Shown piece by piece: positions 24,949 through 33,935 of a stretch of DNA of 64,000 bases. Both the position numbers and the translations under genes were made by a program. Position 1 is the first letter of the stretch. Each line of letters opens with the position of its first letter. A model generated the notes under the pieces. That model made no database searches and was not told the origin of the DNA. It worked only from the letters and a program-made list of their open reading frames with translations. The stretch is from Pseudopyrenochaeta lycopersici (lineage: Eukaryota; Ascomycota; Dothideomycetes; Pleosporales; Pseudopyrenochaetaceae): positions 1,302,001 through 1,366,000 of the forward strand of contig NHZP01000002.1 in NCBI GenBank assembly GCA_003313425.1. The letters run 5' to 3'.

Positions 24949-25966
24949 ATGGCTGAACAAGCCTGGACACATTTAGTTCGATTTCGCCTCGATGACGGAA
25001 CATGGTCCTTTGGGTAACTCGTCACTCCTTTGGCTGATGGTAGCGTCCCCGACGAAATCTTAGTCAACACAGCCACAGAGGACCCTGTCCTGGGTGACAT
25101 CAAACAGACTGGCGAAACTATTACCATTGCGAGAGACAGACCCCTCCTGCCGATTGCGACATGCCCTATAGTCTCCATCATAGGTGTTAAAGAAACTGGC
25201 CAAAGCGTACGTTTTCAATCTGGGCGTGCCTTCGCAAACATTGTTCCACGACAATGTCAGTAGGGTGAACTAACTTAGCTGTATGTGCTTGGGCGACACG
25301 GCCGACGAAGCCGATAGTCTTTTACAAACCTTGTTGGCCTCTCACCGCCCTGTTCTCTACCATCAGAGTACCATCAGAGTGCACCCATTGGCTCAAGAGT
25401 GTGTAAATTGCGAAGGCGAGCTGGTCTCCCAAACTGGATCTGAACCTGTTAAGGACGTCTCAGTATCTGAGGTGTCGAAACACATCGTCGGCTATACTGC
25501 TGGCTGCGACTTTAGCGCGCGAGAAGGAATAGTCTGGTAGAAACTCCATTTCTGCTTCGGAAATCATTCGACCAGTTCTCCCCCGTAGGCCTGGTACTGA
25601 TTCACCCCAGTGTCGCAGAAGACCTACTTCTCTAAAACAACCTTGAACGAGAACATTTTCCAAGGTGGAAACACAGGGGAAATGATTTTTGATTGCGCGA
25701 GAATCTTGTCATTCATGTCTTCTGGTGAGTGATTGGATACCATGGATTAACGCAAAGACTCCGGTTCACTGATGATTATGACTCGATCAAGTGACCACTG
25801 TTGAGCCAGGTACAGTCATATTTACAGGGTCGCTGGGGGCGGGGGGGGGGGGGGGGGTAGTGGTTATTTTGCGGGAACAGGCGTGTATATCTAAGATGGC
25901 GACCGAGTGTCTGCAGCGATTGGGGAAATTGGGGAAATCTCTGTCCAGGCTGAGTTCGATAAATGA
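24949..25966 (+). pseudogene. Broken fumarylacetoacetate hydrolase (FAH) family gene
   Basis: FAH-family segments appear in the right order but in different frames and with stops. They run from the start 'WTHLVRFRLDDGTW' through 'EGELVSQTGSEPVKDVSVSE' and 'VGYTAGCDFSAREG' to 'FDQFSPVGLV', 'GGNTGEMIFDCARILSFMSS', 'TTVEPGTVIFTGSLGAG' and finally 'DGDRVSAAIGEIGEISV'. Breaks include a stop near 25015, a stop at about 25540, frame changes around 25540-25560 and 25640-25665, a G17 run at 25841-25857 and a final shift near 25895. A plausible original intron remains at 25725-25791. FAH enzymes cleave or isomerise acyl-pyruvate compounds in aromatic breakdown. Nearly the whole domain is recognisable, so decay looks recent. 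Sequencing error could explain the G-run but not all the breaks. Confidence 0.82.
25841..25857 (+). repeat. Homopolymer run of 17 G
   Basis: An uninterrupted run of 17 G preceded by GGGGGC. It sits exactly where the Gly-rich 'GVG' turn of the FAH family would be encoded, so it probably arose by slippage inside the dead gene. Its length may be unreliable in the assembly. Confidence 0.9.
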
Positions 25967-26563
25967 ATAGCAATAGGTTATACAATGTCAAAAATATATC
26001 GGTTCACTACCCCGAGATTCACAGCTCTGTTTGACTTTATTCCAGTGGATGACGTGCCACGACAATTGATTTCTAAAGACATAGATGTTTAAGACTGATA
26101 ATGGGAAGCTGGAGCTATATGTCTACACTGCCCTCACGCTAGTAGCCCACTGCCTCCTCATGCAGTACACATGGCTTACATCAAGATTAAGCGATAAAAA
26201 AGCCAAGATAGATTGTAAGAAACAATGAAAACCAAGTTAGATGTCAAGAGGACTAGCTATAGTTGCAGCTACACGTGCATCGAAGGGCGTTGAGTATTTT
26301 TACTTGCTCATTAGCTAGTTCTACGAAGAGTTAACCAAGTTGTGTGCTTGCTTATTATAGCTGGCGAAGACAAAGTGGTCAGACAGTATCTAACGAGGAA
26401 ATGTTGCGCAGGACCCTCTCAGCAAAGCAGGTGGGCAAGAGTTGGACACGCTATATTTCGTCTTGATAGGCATGGAAATTCTCCAAAAAGCAGAATGGGG
26501 CAAGGTAGATAAGCCTCAGGTGAGCTTCCCCAGAAAATCTTTCCTCGTGAATCAATCTCCCAC
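25967..26563. other. Convergent intergenic region
   Basis: 597 bp between the end of the FAH relic and the end of the VOC gene. No coding-like frame or repeat is seen. Confidence 0.45.
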
Positions 26564-27190
26564 TTAATCGGTTCTTTTAACAAAATCCAAAGGATTCATA
26601 TTTGTATTGTCCGTCTTCGTCTTCAGGTCCCTCTCGCTCTCTCCAGCATTCAACCTCGCAATCAAATGCTCAGGCAATATCTCATTTCCCAGAGGATTCT
26701 TCTGGAAATCCTCCCTCATCATGTACTTAGTGGTCTCCTCGACAGTGTCGAAGTTATCGACAAAAGTCTCGAGCATATTGCCATCGGGGTCCTTATAGTA
26801 AAAGCTTGTAGTGGGACCGTGGTTGACACATACAGCAGGTGTAATGCCCAACTTCTTGCGTTGTTGGTATGCAGTTAGCAAGGCAGAGATGGATGGGAAT
26901 GTGAAGGCTATGTGGGAGAGTCCTGCCGAGTTGGTATTCTTTGGCGTGTACTGCGGAAATGTGACAATGGCAAGGCGGTGGTGCTCGTCGTCATAAGTGA
27001 GAAAGGCGCCGATGGAACTTTCAAAGACTACATGCCCGCCCGTGAAGGTTGTGTAGAAGTCGCGCATGGCGATGAAGTTGTCCATCGTTGTTTGGAGAAC
27101 AACGTGCGCGAGTTGGGAAGGAGACAAGACCTTGGGCTTTGCTGGAAGCTCCTCCAGCGACGGTATGGTTGTTGGCGTGATTTTCGTCAT
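26564..27190 (-). CDS. VOC-superfamily protein (glyoxalase / extradiol dioxygenase fold)
   Basis: A 208-residue intronless gene. The paired beta-alpha-beta-beta-beta modules of the vicinal oxygen chelate fold are visible: 'LAHVVLQTTMDNFIAMRDFY', then 'FLTYDDEHHRLAIVTFPQ', 'LSHIAFTFPSI' and 'SFYYKDPDGNMLETFVDNF'. The likely metal ligands are H29, H93 and E141, the two-His-one-Glu set of type I extradiol dioxygenases and related enzymes. Fungal relatives are annotated as biphenyl-diol-dioxygenase-like or glyoxalase-like, and their true substrates are unknown. It is the only fully intact frame between 24.9 and 31.6 kb and converges on the FAH relic, an arrangement that fits an aromatic-ring-cleavage pathway (inference). 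Confidence 0.85.
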   Translation of the reverse strand: MTKITPTTIPSLEELPAKPKVLSPSQLAHVVLQTTMDNFIAMRDFYTTFTGGHVVFESSIGAFLTYDDEHHRLAIVTFPQYTPKNTNSAGLSHIAFTFPSISALLTAYQQRKKLGITPAVCVNHGPTTSFYYKDPDGNMLETFVDNFDTVEETTKYMMREDFQKNPLGNEILPEHLIARLNAGESERDLKTKTDNTNMNPLDFVKRTD

Positions 27191-27854
27191 ATTTGGTAGT
27201 TATTTTTTGTTGAATGGTTTGGAAAGGGGTGGATATTGGCTGCGGTGTATCTAAGCTCGCAGTGATGCATGCGCATTGATGGGCTCGTTTTTAGGTGTGA
27301 GTATGGCTTTATGTTCGGGCTTCAGCCTTTCTAGAGGATCCGAAAGAGAAACCGAAAGCCTTGCATCGGGTTTCCGGAATGTTCATGGGGCAGGAAACCA
27401 GATTCCCGGAAACCTTGTAACGTACACACTTCCCTGTATAGTTTAGCCCTAAAAGATCTACGGCTTAGAAATCCCCGGATGAACGATACCCGGATTCCGA
27501 TATATTCTTAATAACTAAAATTGAATACTGTGTTGCGGAAAGGATTTCCAGGCATAGACTTTTAGGGTTGGACACTGTAGATGATTTTAATCTTGCGGAG
27601 ACGAAGCTGAGACCGAGGATGGAACCTTTCACTAAGGATCGGGTTAGTTGGTGTCCAGGCGTGCCCGGAGAGGATGTGAAGAGGTAGAGCGCGGATCCGG
27701 TTTGATATAACAATATAAGATGTTTGGGATAAATTGCTTTTTAGAACTGGACTGTACTGCTGAAACGGTGGGCCGCTGAAGCAATTTTATGTCCAGGAGT
27801 GCTAAGTAGAAGCTCTTTCCTAGTGAAGCTACCGTAGCTGATATACTACTAAGG
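27191..27854. other. Intergenic, VOC promoter then decayed AT-rich DNA
   Basis: 664 bp upstream of the VOC gene on one side and of the BTB relic on the other. A block with repeated GGAAACC/GAAACC elements lies around 27345-27415, close enough to the VOC start to be regulatory. Beyond 27430 the sequence becomes AT-rich without a frame. Confidence 0.4.
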
Positions 27855-28585
27855 ATGTTCAATGAAGCAATGTACTCCAACGCTACCATTCAAATACTTC
27901 ATGTGATCTCATCTGTTTACCAATTTGCTGTCTGCATACAAAGCAAATACTTTGAGAATGCATTCTAGAACTTCGCTGAGGAAATCTCAAAGACAATGGT
28001 ATTCAACGAAAGGAGTGGAGCTGCTTCTTGGAGAGTCTTTTAGTATCTACATACTAGAGACTATTCAAATTACCTATCTACTACAGAGCTAGAAGGTAAG
28101 CAAGCTTATCTATAGACATCGCGATTTAACAAGGCATAAACGACCCCGAATTGCTTAAAGACCTTCGTGTTTACGTAGTAGGCAACATTTTCTGTATTGA
28201 AGGCCTAACCATTAAAGTGAAGTTCTGGCACAAATAAGAAACCTCTATAACGAGAAGTCCATTCCTTGAATGCGTTTAGGAAATTTATTTATCTACTTAC
28301 GAGGGTAATAGGAAAATGCGTTCGGCTGTGTTTGAGGCTGCGATGATTCAGAGGCGTAACCTAGATATGACGCAAGCCAGGAAAGATCTCATTCACGAGG
28401 GGGGTGGTTTTGGGGTTGATTACTAAGAAGCCGCTAGAAAGGCGAATATGTTGAGTGATTATAAGAGGTGTATTGGTGACGTGGTCACCGTTGACGACAG
28501 CGAAAAGATGATGCAGCAAATGACGGCGCAGAGAAAAGACCAGCATGCAAGGTTGCAGTTGCCAGCCCCTCAAGGAAGCACATGA
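27855..28585 (+). pseudogene. RIP-like mutated BTB/POZ domain gene relic
   Basis: Reading the plus strand from 27855 gives BTB-like text in one frame with stops: 'FAVCIQSKYFENAF', stop, 'NFAEEISKTMVFNERSGAAS' and 'WRVF', stop, 'YLHTRDYS'. After a frame change near 28110 a second block follows: 'GINDPELLKDLRVYVVGNIF', 'VKFWHK', stop, 'YEGNRKMRSAVFEAAMIQRR', 'IHEGGGFGVDY', stop, 'EAARKANMLSDYKR', ending at a natural stop at 28585. The order matches fungal BTB/POZ proteins (BTB fold, then the DPELLKD and C-terminal helical parts). Most internal stops are TAA or TAG where Gln (CAA/CAG) would fit, as expected from C-to-T change by repeat-induced point mutation. The call rests on pattern memory of the family. 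Confidence 0.65.
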
Positions 28586-28811
28586 GCAGGAATATTGGGC
28601 TTTTCATTTTAACGCATAATTATGCTCTTCATGTCACGTCTCGCTCACGGTGCACTTTTTAAACCTTGTTTTTATGCTTACGCATGCTTATTGTTGCGAA
28701 ACGTTATCATCCTTCGCTTTTAGCAGAAAAGACACTCGCGTGGGAATTCCAGGATATGTAGTTGAACTTGAGATATACCGTTGGAGTTACGCGACCACCA
28801 TATTGTGGTAT

Positions 28812-30270
28812 CTAATATGTTATAGGAGGAGCTAGAGGCTTATAAAGTAAGGTTAAGAAATCCAGGTTAGGCATACGGAGAAAACGACGAGTGTTGGTGA
28901 CGTGTGCATTCAACTGCCAAAAACTAAAGCACCTGATCATCTCCTTTACAACCATATCATATGAAACACAAAACACATGCGTCACAGGCCTCTCACGCCG
29001 AAACTGCCGTGCGAACTTGGCATCCACAGCAACCTTGCCTGTGCTAATCAGCAGTCTAACAATGGGGCCATGTCCGTTCGTAGCAGCTATGGATAGTGGT
29101 GTGTGGCTACAAAGGCTATCTTTTAGATCGACATAGGCTTTGTCCGTGTCGAGCAGCAACCTGATCACCGCCCCATCCTCATCAGCAAGATGCGCAACTG
29201 CTTCCCGTTAAAGAGCCGGATCGACAACATTGTCTTTGCCTAACCGTGCTACATCTGGCAACGCTGTCGTGGGCGTTCTGTCTGGCTCGTCGATATCAGT
29301 CTCAAGATCGAGTAAAAACTTTGCCGTCTCAAATTTCCTAGTAAGAACCGCCATGTGCAAAGCCGTCCAACCGTCGGCATCCCCTGCGTCTGGGAGGAGT
29401 TTTCCAGCGCTGTTTGTGGGAGTCTCAGCCAATGATGTTGGCTTATCCTGCGCCACTGCTATGTGCTGCAAGTTGCCAGTCATCACAAACTTCTTTATGA
29501 TGGACTCGGGCGCTCGGTTGAAAACCGTGGTCAATGTTTTACTGAAAAAAATTCAATCCCGGTAGTGAGAACGGCGGAAGCATGTTCGGCCCAAGGGTGC
29601 CTACCATAGGCGGATATGCCGAAGGCTTGAGCGATAGATTCAACATCTTCAAGTCGCAGACAATGACCTTGTCCAGAGCCGCGACAATTCTCAGTTCTGA
29701 ATGGTCGGACAAGTTACATGATTCAAGTTCGGGGATGGATTCTAGGTAGGATGTGAGTAGCGACCCATCAATTTCCCAAATTTGATCACGCAGAGAATTT
29801 GGATCTTCATTATCCAAATTCTGGTGCAACGCCTGCAATGCCGCGAAGTCCACTGGTCCGCTCACGCATCGCCTCTTGGATCTTCTGCCAAGAACTCTGG
29901 AAGGGCAGAGTTTTCAGCAACTCGATAAAGCATCGAATTGAAACGTTACTCAAGACCATGGAGTGATCGATACCCAGCCATCTATAACATTGTGAGCTGT
30001 CATGAACCATAGAGAACTGGATAATAGACAAATATGACCGCGGTATTGGACCATTTCTGTGGTAGTCAGACCTGGGTCTAGAGTTCTGAGCCGTGGAAAA
30101 AAGGACAACGTATGAGTTTCTGGACCACCTTCTTCCCTCCTGGTCGCCGAATTCTGAATGGCGTATTTCATGACCGTGCTTTTCCCAGTTCCTGGGTGTC
30201 CGAACAGCCACAAAAATACCTTGTCCGTTGTTCTCCCAGTAACCTACCAGAACGGTGACAAACATGTTTG
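28812..30270 (-). pseudogene. Decayed NACHT / ankyrin-repeat gene
   Basis: The minus strand first shows an intact Walker A segment, 'WLFGHPGTGKSTVMKYAI', near 30210-30160, as in fungal NACHT proteins, but the frame after it does not continue into a NACHT domain. Next comes an unassigned coding-like block at 29865-29539 ('SLRDQIWEIDGSLLTSYLES'). Two ankyrin-like blocks follow: 'DGWTALHMAVLTRKFETAKF' near 29380 and 'TPLSIAATNGHGPIVRLLIS' near 29080. A TAA at about 29207 interrupts the ankyrin part, and the frames of the blocks differ. NACHT-ankyrin proteins are STAND-type NTPases linked to non-self recognition in fungi. Some breaks could be missed introns, but the in-frame stop and the broken NACHT core make a pseudogene most likely. 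Confidence 0.65.
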
Positions 30271-30413
30271 AATCGTCAAACAAATCTCCTAGAATGTACA
30301 GAACATGTATGTAGGTCAGTCGTTACCGATGCTGATAATTGTAGGTTGAAGCAACAAGTGGGCATCTCAATCCACTATTACAAATACATGCTTCTTCAAG
30401 CAACCGCCTCCTC

Positions 30414-31640
30414 CTACATCCAGGCAAACTCCTTCACAACCTCATCTCCCTTCTTCAATCCCAGGATACCCATACCCACGAAGTAATCACTACCCTTGAT
30501 CAACCAAATCAGAAAACCCGGCAGCTTCCATCTCATAACAGCATCCACACCCTCGACACAGCCAATAGGGTCCAGCATAGTTTCCTTAGTTGTGGGCGCG
30601 AAGACACGGTCTTTGCCGCGCGGGTGCTCGTTGGGCTGCTCTGGGTCGAAAGAGAAGAGATCGCGCTTCAAGTTGGCCATGAGCAAGGGCAGTGCTTCGT
30701 GGATATTGAGGAAGAAGTCGCGGGAAGAGGGTCCGATGTCGCCAATGGCGTAGACGCGGCTGCCGGCGTCGTCGACGCGCAAGGACGCGTTGTTGGTCTT
30801 GAGTTATCTAGTATCAATGAGCAGGTGCGGAGGTAGGAAGGATGATTTTGGGGCAACGCCGTGGGCGGTGATACAGAGGCCAGCCTCCAGATGCTCGTCC
30901 GTTGCGAAAGTGATGATCGTGCCGTCGCCTTCGGTGGAGACGTCTGAGACGCGAGTACTGTGCGTTACGTCCACGCCGAGCTTCTTGATTTTGTCTTCGG
31001 CATGCTTGCTGATGGTCAGGCGGAGCCTGGGGAAGACTTGGTTGGCTGCGTTTAGGAGCATGATGTTGGCTTTGTGTGTGGGTATGCTGAGCCAACCCGG
31101 CTTGCCGTCGAGGTGTTCGGCGATCCCGCCGACAATATCAACTCCTGCAGGACCACCACCGGCGACAACGATATCCTTCGCAGATGCAACAATCTTGTGC
31201 ATAGCCTTGATGGCTTCGAGCGTGGAGACTTTGTCGCTGTGCATGGAGTAGGTTGGCGAATAGGTCTTGCTACCAGTAGCCACGATCAAAGCATGATACA
31301 GAAGTGCGTCCTCCCCGAGATATTCGCTCTTCTTGTATGTGACTGTCCGTGCTTCCCCGTCTCAAGCCCTGTAGTAGATGCCTGGATGGAGGTAAACTCC
31401 CTATCCGCGAACTCCTTAAACCCTCCATTGAGGTCGACGAAGAGGTCCTCGGCTGATAGACGTGTTGGCAAGGCCGCCGGCCGAGGAGAAGCAATACGGA
31501 AGTATAGGTCAGACGCGGGCTTGATAACGTAGACGTGATATTTGGCATTGCAATGTTTCGCTTGCAAGGCTGAGAGCGTGCCTGACGATGTGCTGCGTCA
31601 AATACACGCCGCTGAAGAAATCATTCCATTCGTCTTCCAT
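30414..31640 (-). pseudogene. Broken AIF-like FAD-dependent oxidoreductase
   Basis: The order of blocks is that of fungal AIF2/FSP1-like NAD(P)H oxidoreductases, but no single frame holds them. 'FSGVYLTQHIVRHAL' (near 31600) is followed by a shift at about 31569, then 'YHVYVIKPASDLYFRIASPR', a second shift in a run of four G (minus strand) at 31355-31358, and 'TVTYKKSEYLGEDALLYHAL' running into 'IVATGSKTY'. The NAD(P) loop 'DIVVAGGGPAGVDIVGG' is present. A TAA at 30806-30804 then interrupts the frame directly before 'LKTNNASLRVDD' and the FAD-binding 'VYAIGDIG'; the frame runs on to a natural end at 30414. The N-terminal FAD GxGxxG loop is not recognisable. Two frameshifts plus one stop make a pseudogene likely. 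Confidence 0.8.
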
Positions 31641-33676
31641 TTATCTCCGCTACCAAACCCATAATTCTTTTGCCAAAGATTTGTTCAGCTCCTTTCGATT
31701 TTTAACTTAGGCCACTAATCTTGCCCTCGACTTGACAGAAAGGTGCAATATAGTCATCCTTGAAGCATCCTTGATTTAAAAATGAGACTTGGAGGTATGC
31801 TCAAGACGTTCCACATTCCTGTATACGTGAAGGCCTGTAATTGAAGCCGTTGCTTTCACAACATTCCCAACCCCTATCGGACGGAAAATCTTTGCTGGGG
31901 AACGCTCGTTGTGAAATTGCGAAATGAAAGTAGATTGGTAATCTCAGATGAATGTATGTATCTCAAAGCGGCGACAGGATGTCGGATGTCGGATGTGCAC
32001 TACTCCGTATCCAGCTATCGGGCCTATTCTTTGTTAGCCCAAATAACAAAGCAAGCTTTCTATCGACTTTACGATATTGGCACATGCTTGATAGACAAAG
32101 ACCTTGCGCAGGCGACCATCAGCTTCGTGTCTAGGTTCGCTCTCGATGCGAGCCCCTGGCTCGAACGGCTTGGTGAAATTCTACAATGCCCAAAGTTCCA
32201 GCAACCAATTACTCGCCACACTACTTCAGTCAAGATCTACCGACCTTCGCCCTCAACCATTCGACCAAGCATCACAAGAATTAGCGTCTTCCATGCAGCG
32301 TATGTGCCGAGAGGTGTGGTTCATGCCGAATGGTGCATTCTATGCTGAGTAGGCTCAGCCGACCACGCAGCGTCCTCGCAGAAATTCAATTACGTAGTTC
32401 TGTGCGGGTATACATGCCGACGGCGACACTTTTGACATCTCCAGTGATTGAGTGTGTCGATCGATTTCCTGGAGACATCCACGCCTTCAGTACAGCTCAC
32501 GAAATTTCACAACCGCACAGCGAATAGCAGAGACTTGCCAAAGCTTGCCATGGTTGACAAACTCTACTACTAACTGCTAACTGATCTCAGATCGAAGTGC
32601 TCTTTCTGTTGACGAAGTTCCTTATTTGCCGATTCCACGCCTAGTTCGATCTCCTCCCTTCACTTATCCGTTTTCGCTTCATGCAATTTTACTCCATCCT
32701 CCCAGCTCTGAAGCATACTAGTGGTCAACTCATAGCCCTTTATTTCGGAGATTCAATTGCTAGCTCCCAGCTGTACGCAACTGCACGTTTCATTCCCTCC
32801 TGGTAGTCGATCCTAGCGTCATGCATGTTGCGGTCGCCTAGCATAGTGCTACTCACACTCCAGGCACTCGTACGCCTCGGATCCTTCGCTATCAATTATC
32901 TCTTGTAAGTATAGGCACTGCACGCTAAACATGCTGATCGTGTTAACATACCAATCGTGGCTCTTTTACTTAATTGGACATGCACGTTTGTACGTTGCGA
33001 GTAGGACTCAGGCACGGTGCACATTTGTGCAAGAAGGTTCTTTGCGCATAGTTCTAAAACTTGTTGCTTATTAGAAATCTTTATAGCTAATCACCATTTT
33101 TTGAGAAGAATTTAGGAAAAATTATGTCTAAGTTTGAAATAATCTAGAGATAGGATTAATCTGTTAGATAATATCTATAGAAGATATATTAAGGGTGTTT
33201 ATTTAAGCTGCTTGTTAAAGAGATATTGAGCTTTAAATGTAGGCAATTTTGCAGAATTTCAGCAAGGAGATGCGTACAAAACTGTACCATGAGGAACGGG
33301 TAAACCACGGTACGGATAATCCTCGGTAATGTCATTCCTGGTATTGTGGGACCGTGTGACCGCATGGAGGCACGCAGGCAATAAGAGATAGGGCAAAAGG
33401 GGGTATGATGTTATAAGATGAGACAAATTTTTCAGGGATAAGTGCGGGGATGTATACTGTGTGGGCCTTGGCGCTCTAGCACGGCTTCAGCGTCTCTGCC
33501 GGGTCTGTCCAAGAAGAGGGCACCTGTAACAGAGAGAGCATGGTACCTATGCCAGCTCTGAGCGCTGTATAAATTAAGAGGATTCGCAAAAAAAAATTAT
33601 TCTCCCAAAGTTACAGTCTTCTCCTCGCACTATCAAGCAAATAAACCAATATTTATTCTGCCTTACTCTCTCTAAG
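31641..33676. other. Gene-poor, partly RIP-like DNA
   Basis: About 2 kb without a supported gene. A coding-like patch at 32180-32350 ('LVKFYNAQSSSNQLLATLLQ', 'MQRMCREVWFMPNGAF') may be a fragment of a lost gene that I cannot name. From about 33050 to 33250 the DNA is very AT- and TpA-rich. The last 150 bp form the promoter of the secreted-peptide gene. Confidence 0.45.
33568..33576 (+). promoter_or_regulatory. TATA box of the secreted-peptide gene
   Basis: TATAAATTA lies 101 bp upstream of the ATG at 33677, a normal distance for a fungal TATA promoter. No other start codon intervenes. Assigned by position and sequence only. Confidence 0.55.
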
Positions 33677-33935
33677 ATGAGAACCTTCACTTCTCTTGTT
33701 GTTCTCGCCCTAGCTACTTTTGGCATGGGCGCCGCTATTGAACGCCGCCAATCGTGGGGTCCCTGGACCTGTCCTACTAAGCAGCAATGCGAAGCCACGT
33801 GCAAAGCTGCCGGACTCGTGAGTATTCCTGTTACTGTTACAGTAAAAAAGCTTTCGATTTAACAAGAGACAGGTATACGTCGCTCATGATTGTAACAACG
33901 CCTGGGTCAATTGCGTTTGTAATTACGCCAAATAG
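33677..33935 (+). CDS. Small secreted cysteine-rich peptide, defensin-like (CS-alpha-beta spacing)
   Basis: Exon 1 is 33677-33817, intron 33818-33872 (GTGAGT ... TTTAAC ... ACAG, 55 bp), exon 2 33873-33935, giving 67 residues. Without splicing the reading ends early and loses half the cysteines. Residues 1-20 form a clear signal peptide, followed by 'IERR', a KEX2-type cleavage site, so the mature peptide would be 43 residues starting QSWGPW. Its six cysteines are C32, C38, C42, C54, C61 and C63: the pattern C-x5-C-x3-C-x11-C-x6-C-x-C. CxxxC followed by CxC is the signature of the cysteine-stabilised alpha-beta fold of fungal and invertebrate defensins such as plectasin. The usual Gly before C4 is absent. 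A secreted antimicrobial peptide or host-directed effector are both possible; function is inferred from spacing only. It sits among decayed genes. Confidence 0.78.

Noticed and set aside
31911..32352. Possible gene with the text LVKFYNAQSSSNQLLATLLQ
   Set aside because: The coding-like patch is short, has no start or exon partners and no family I can name; kept only as a possible fragment in the intergenic note.
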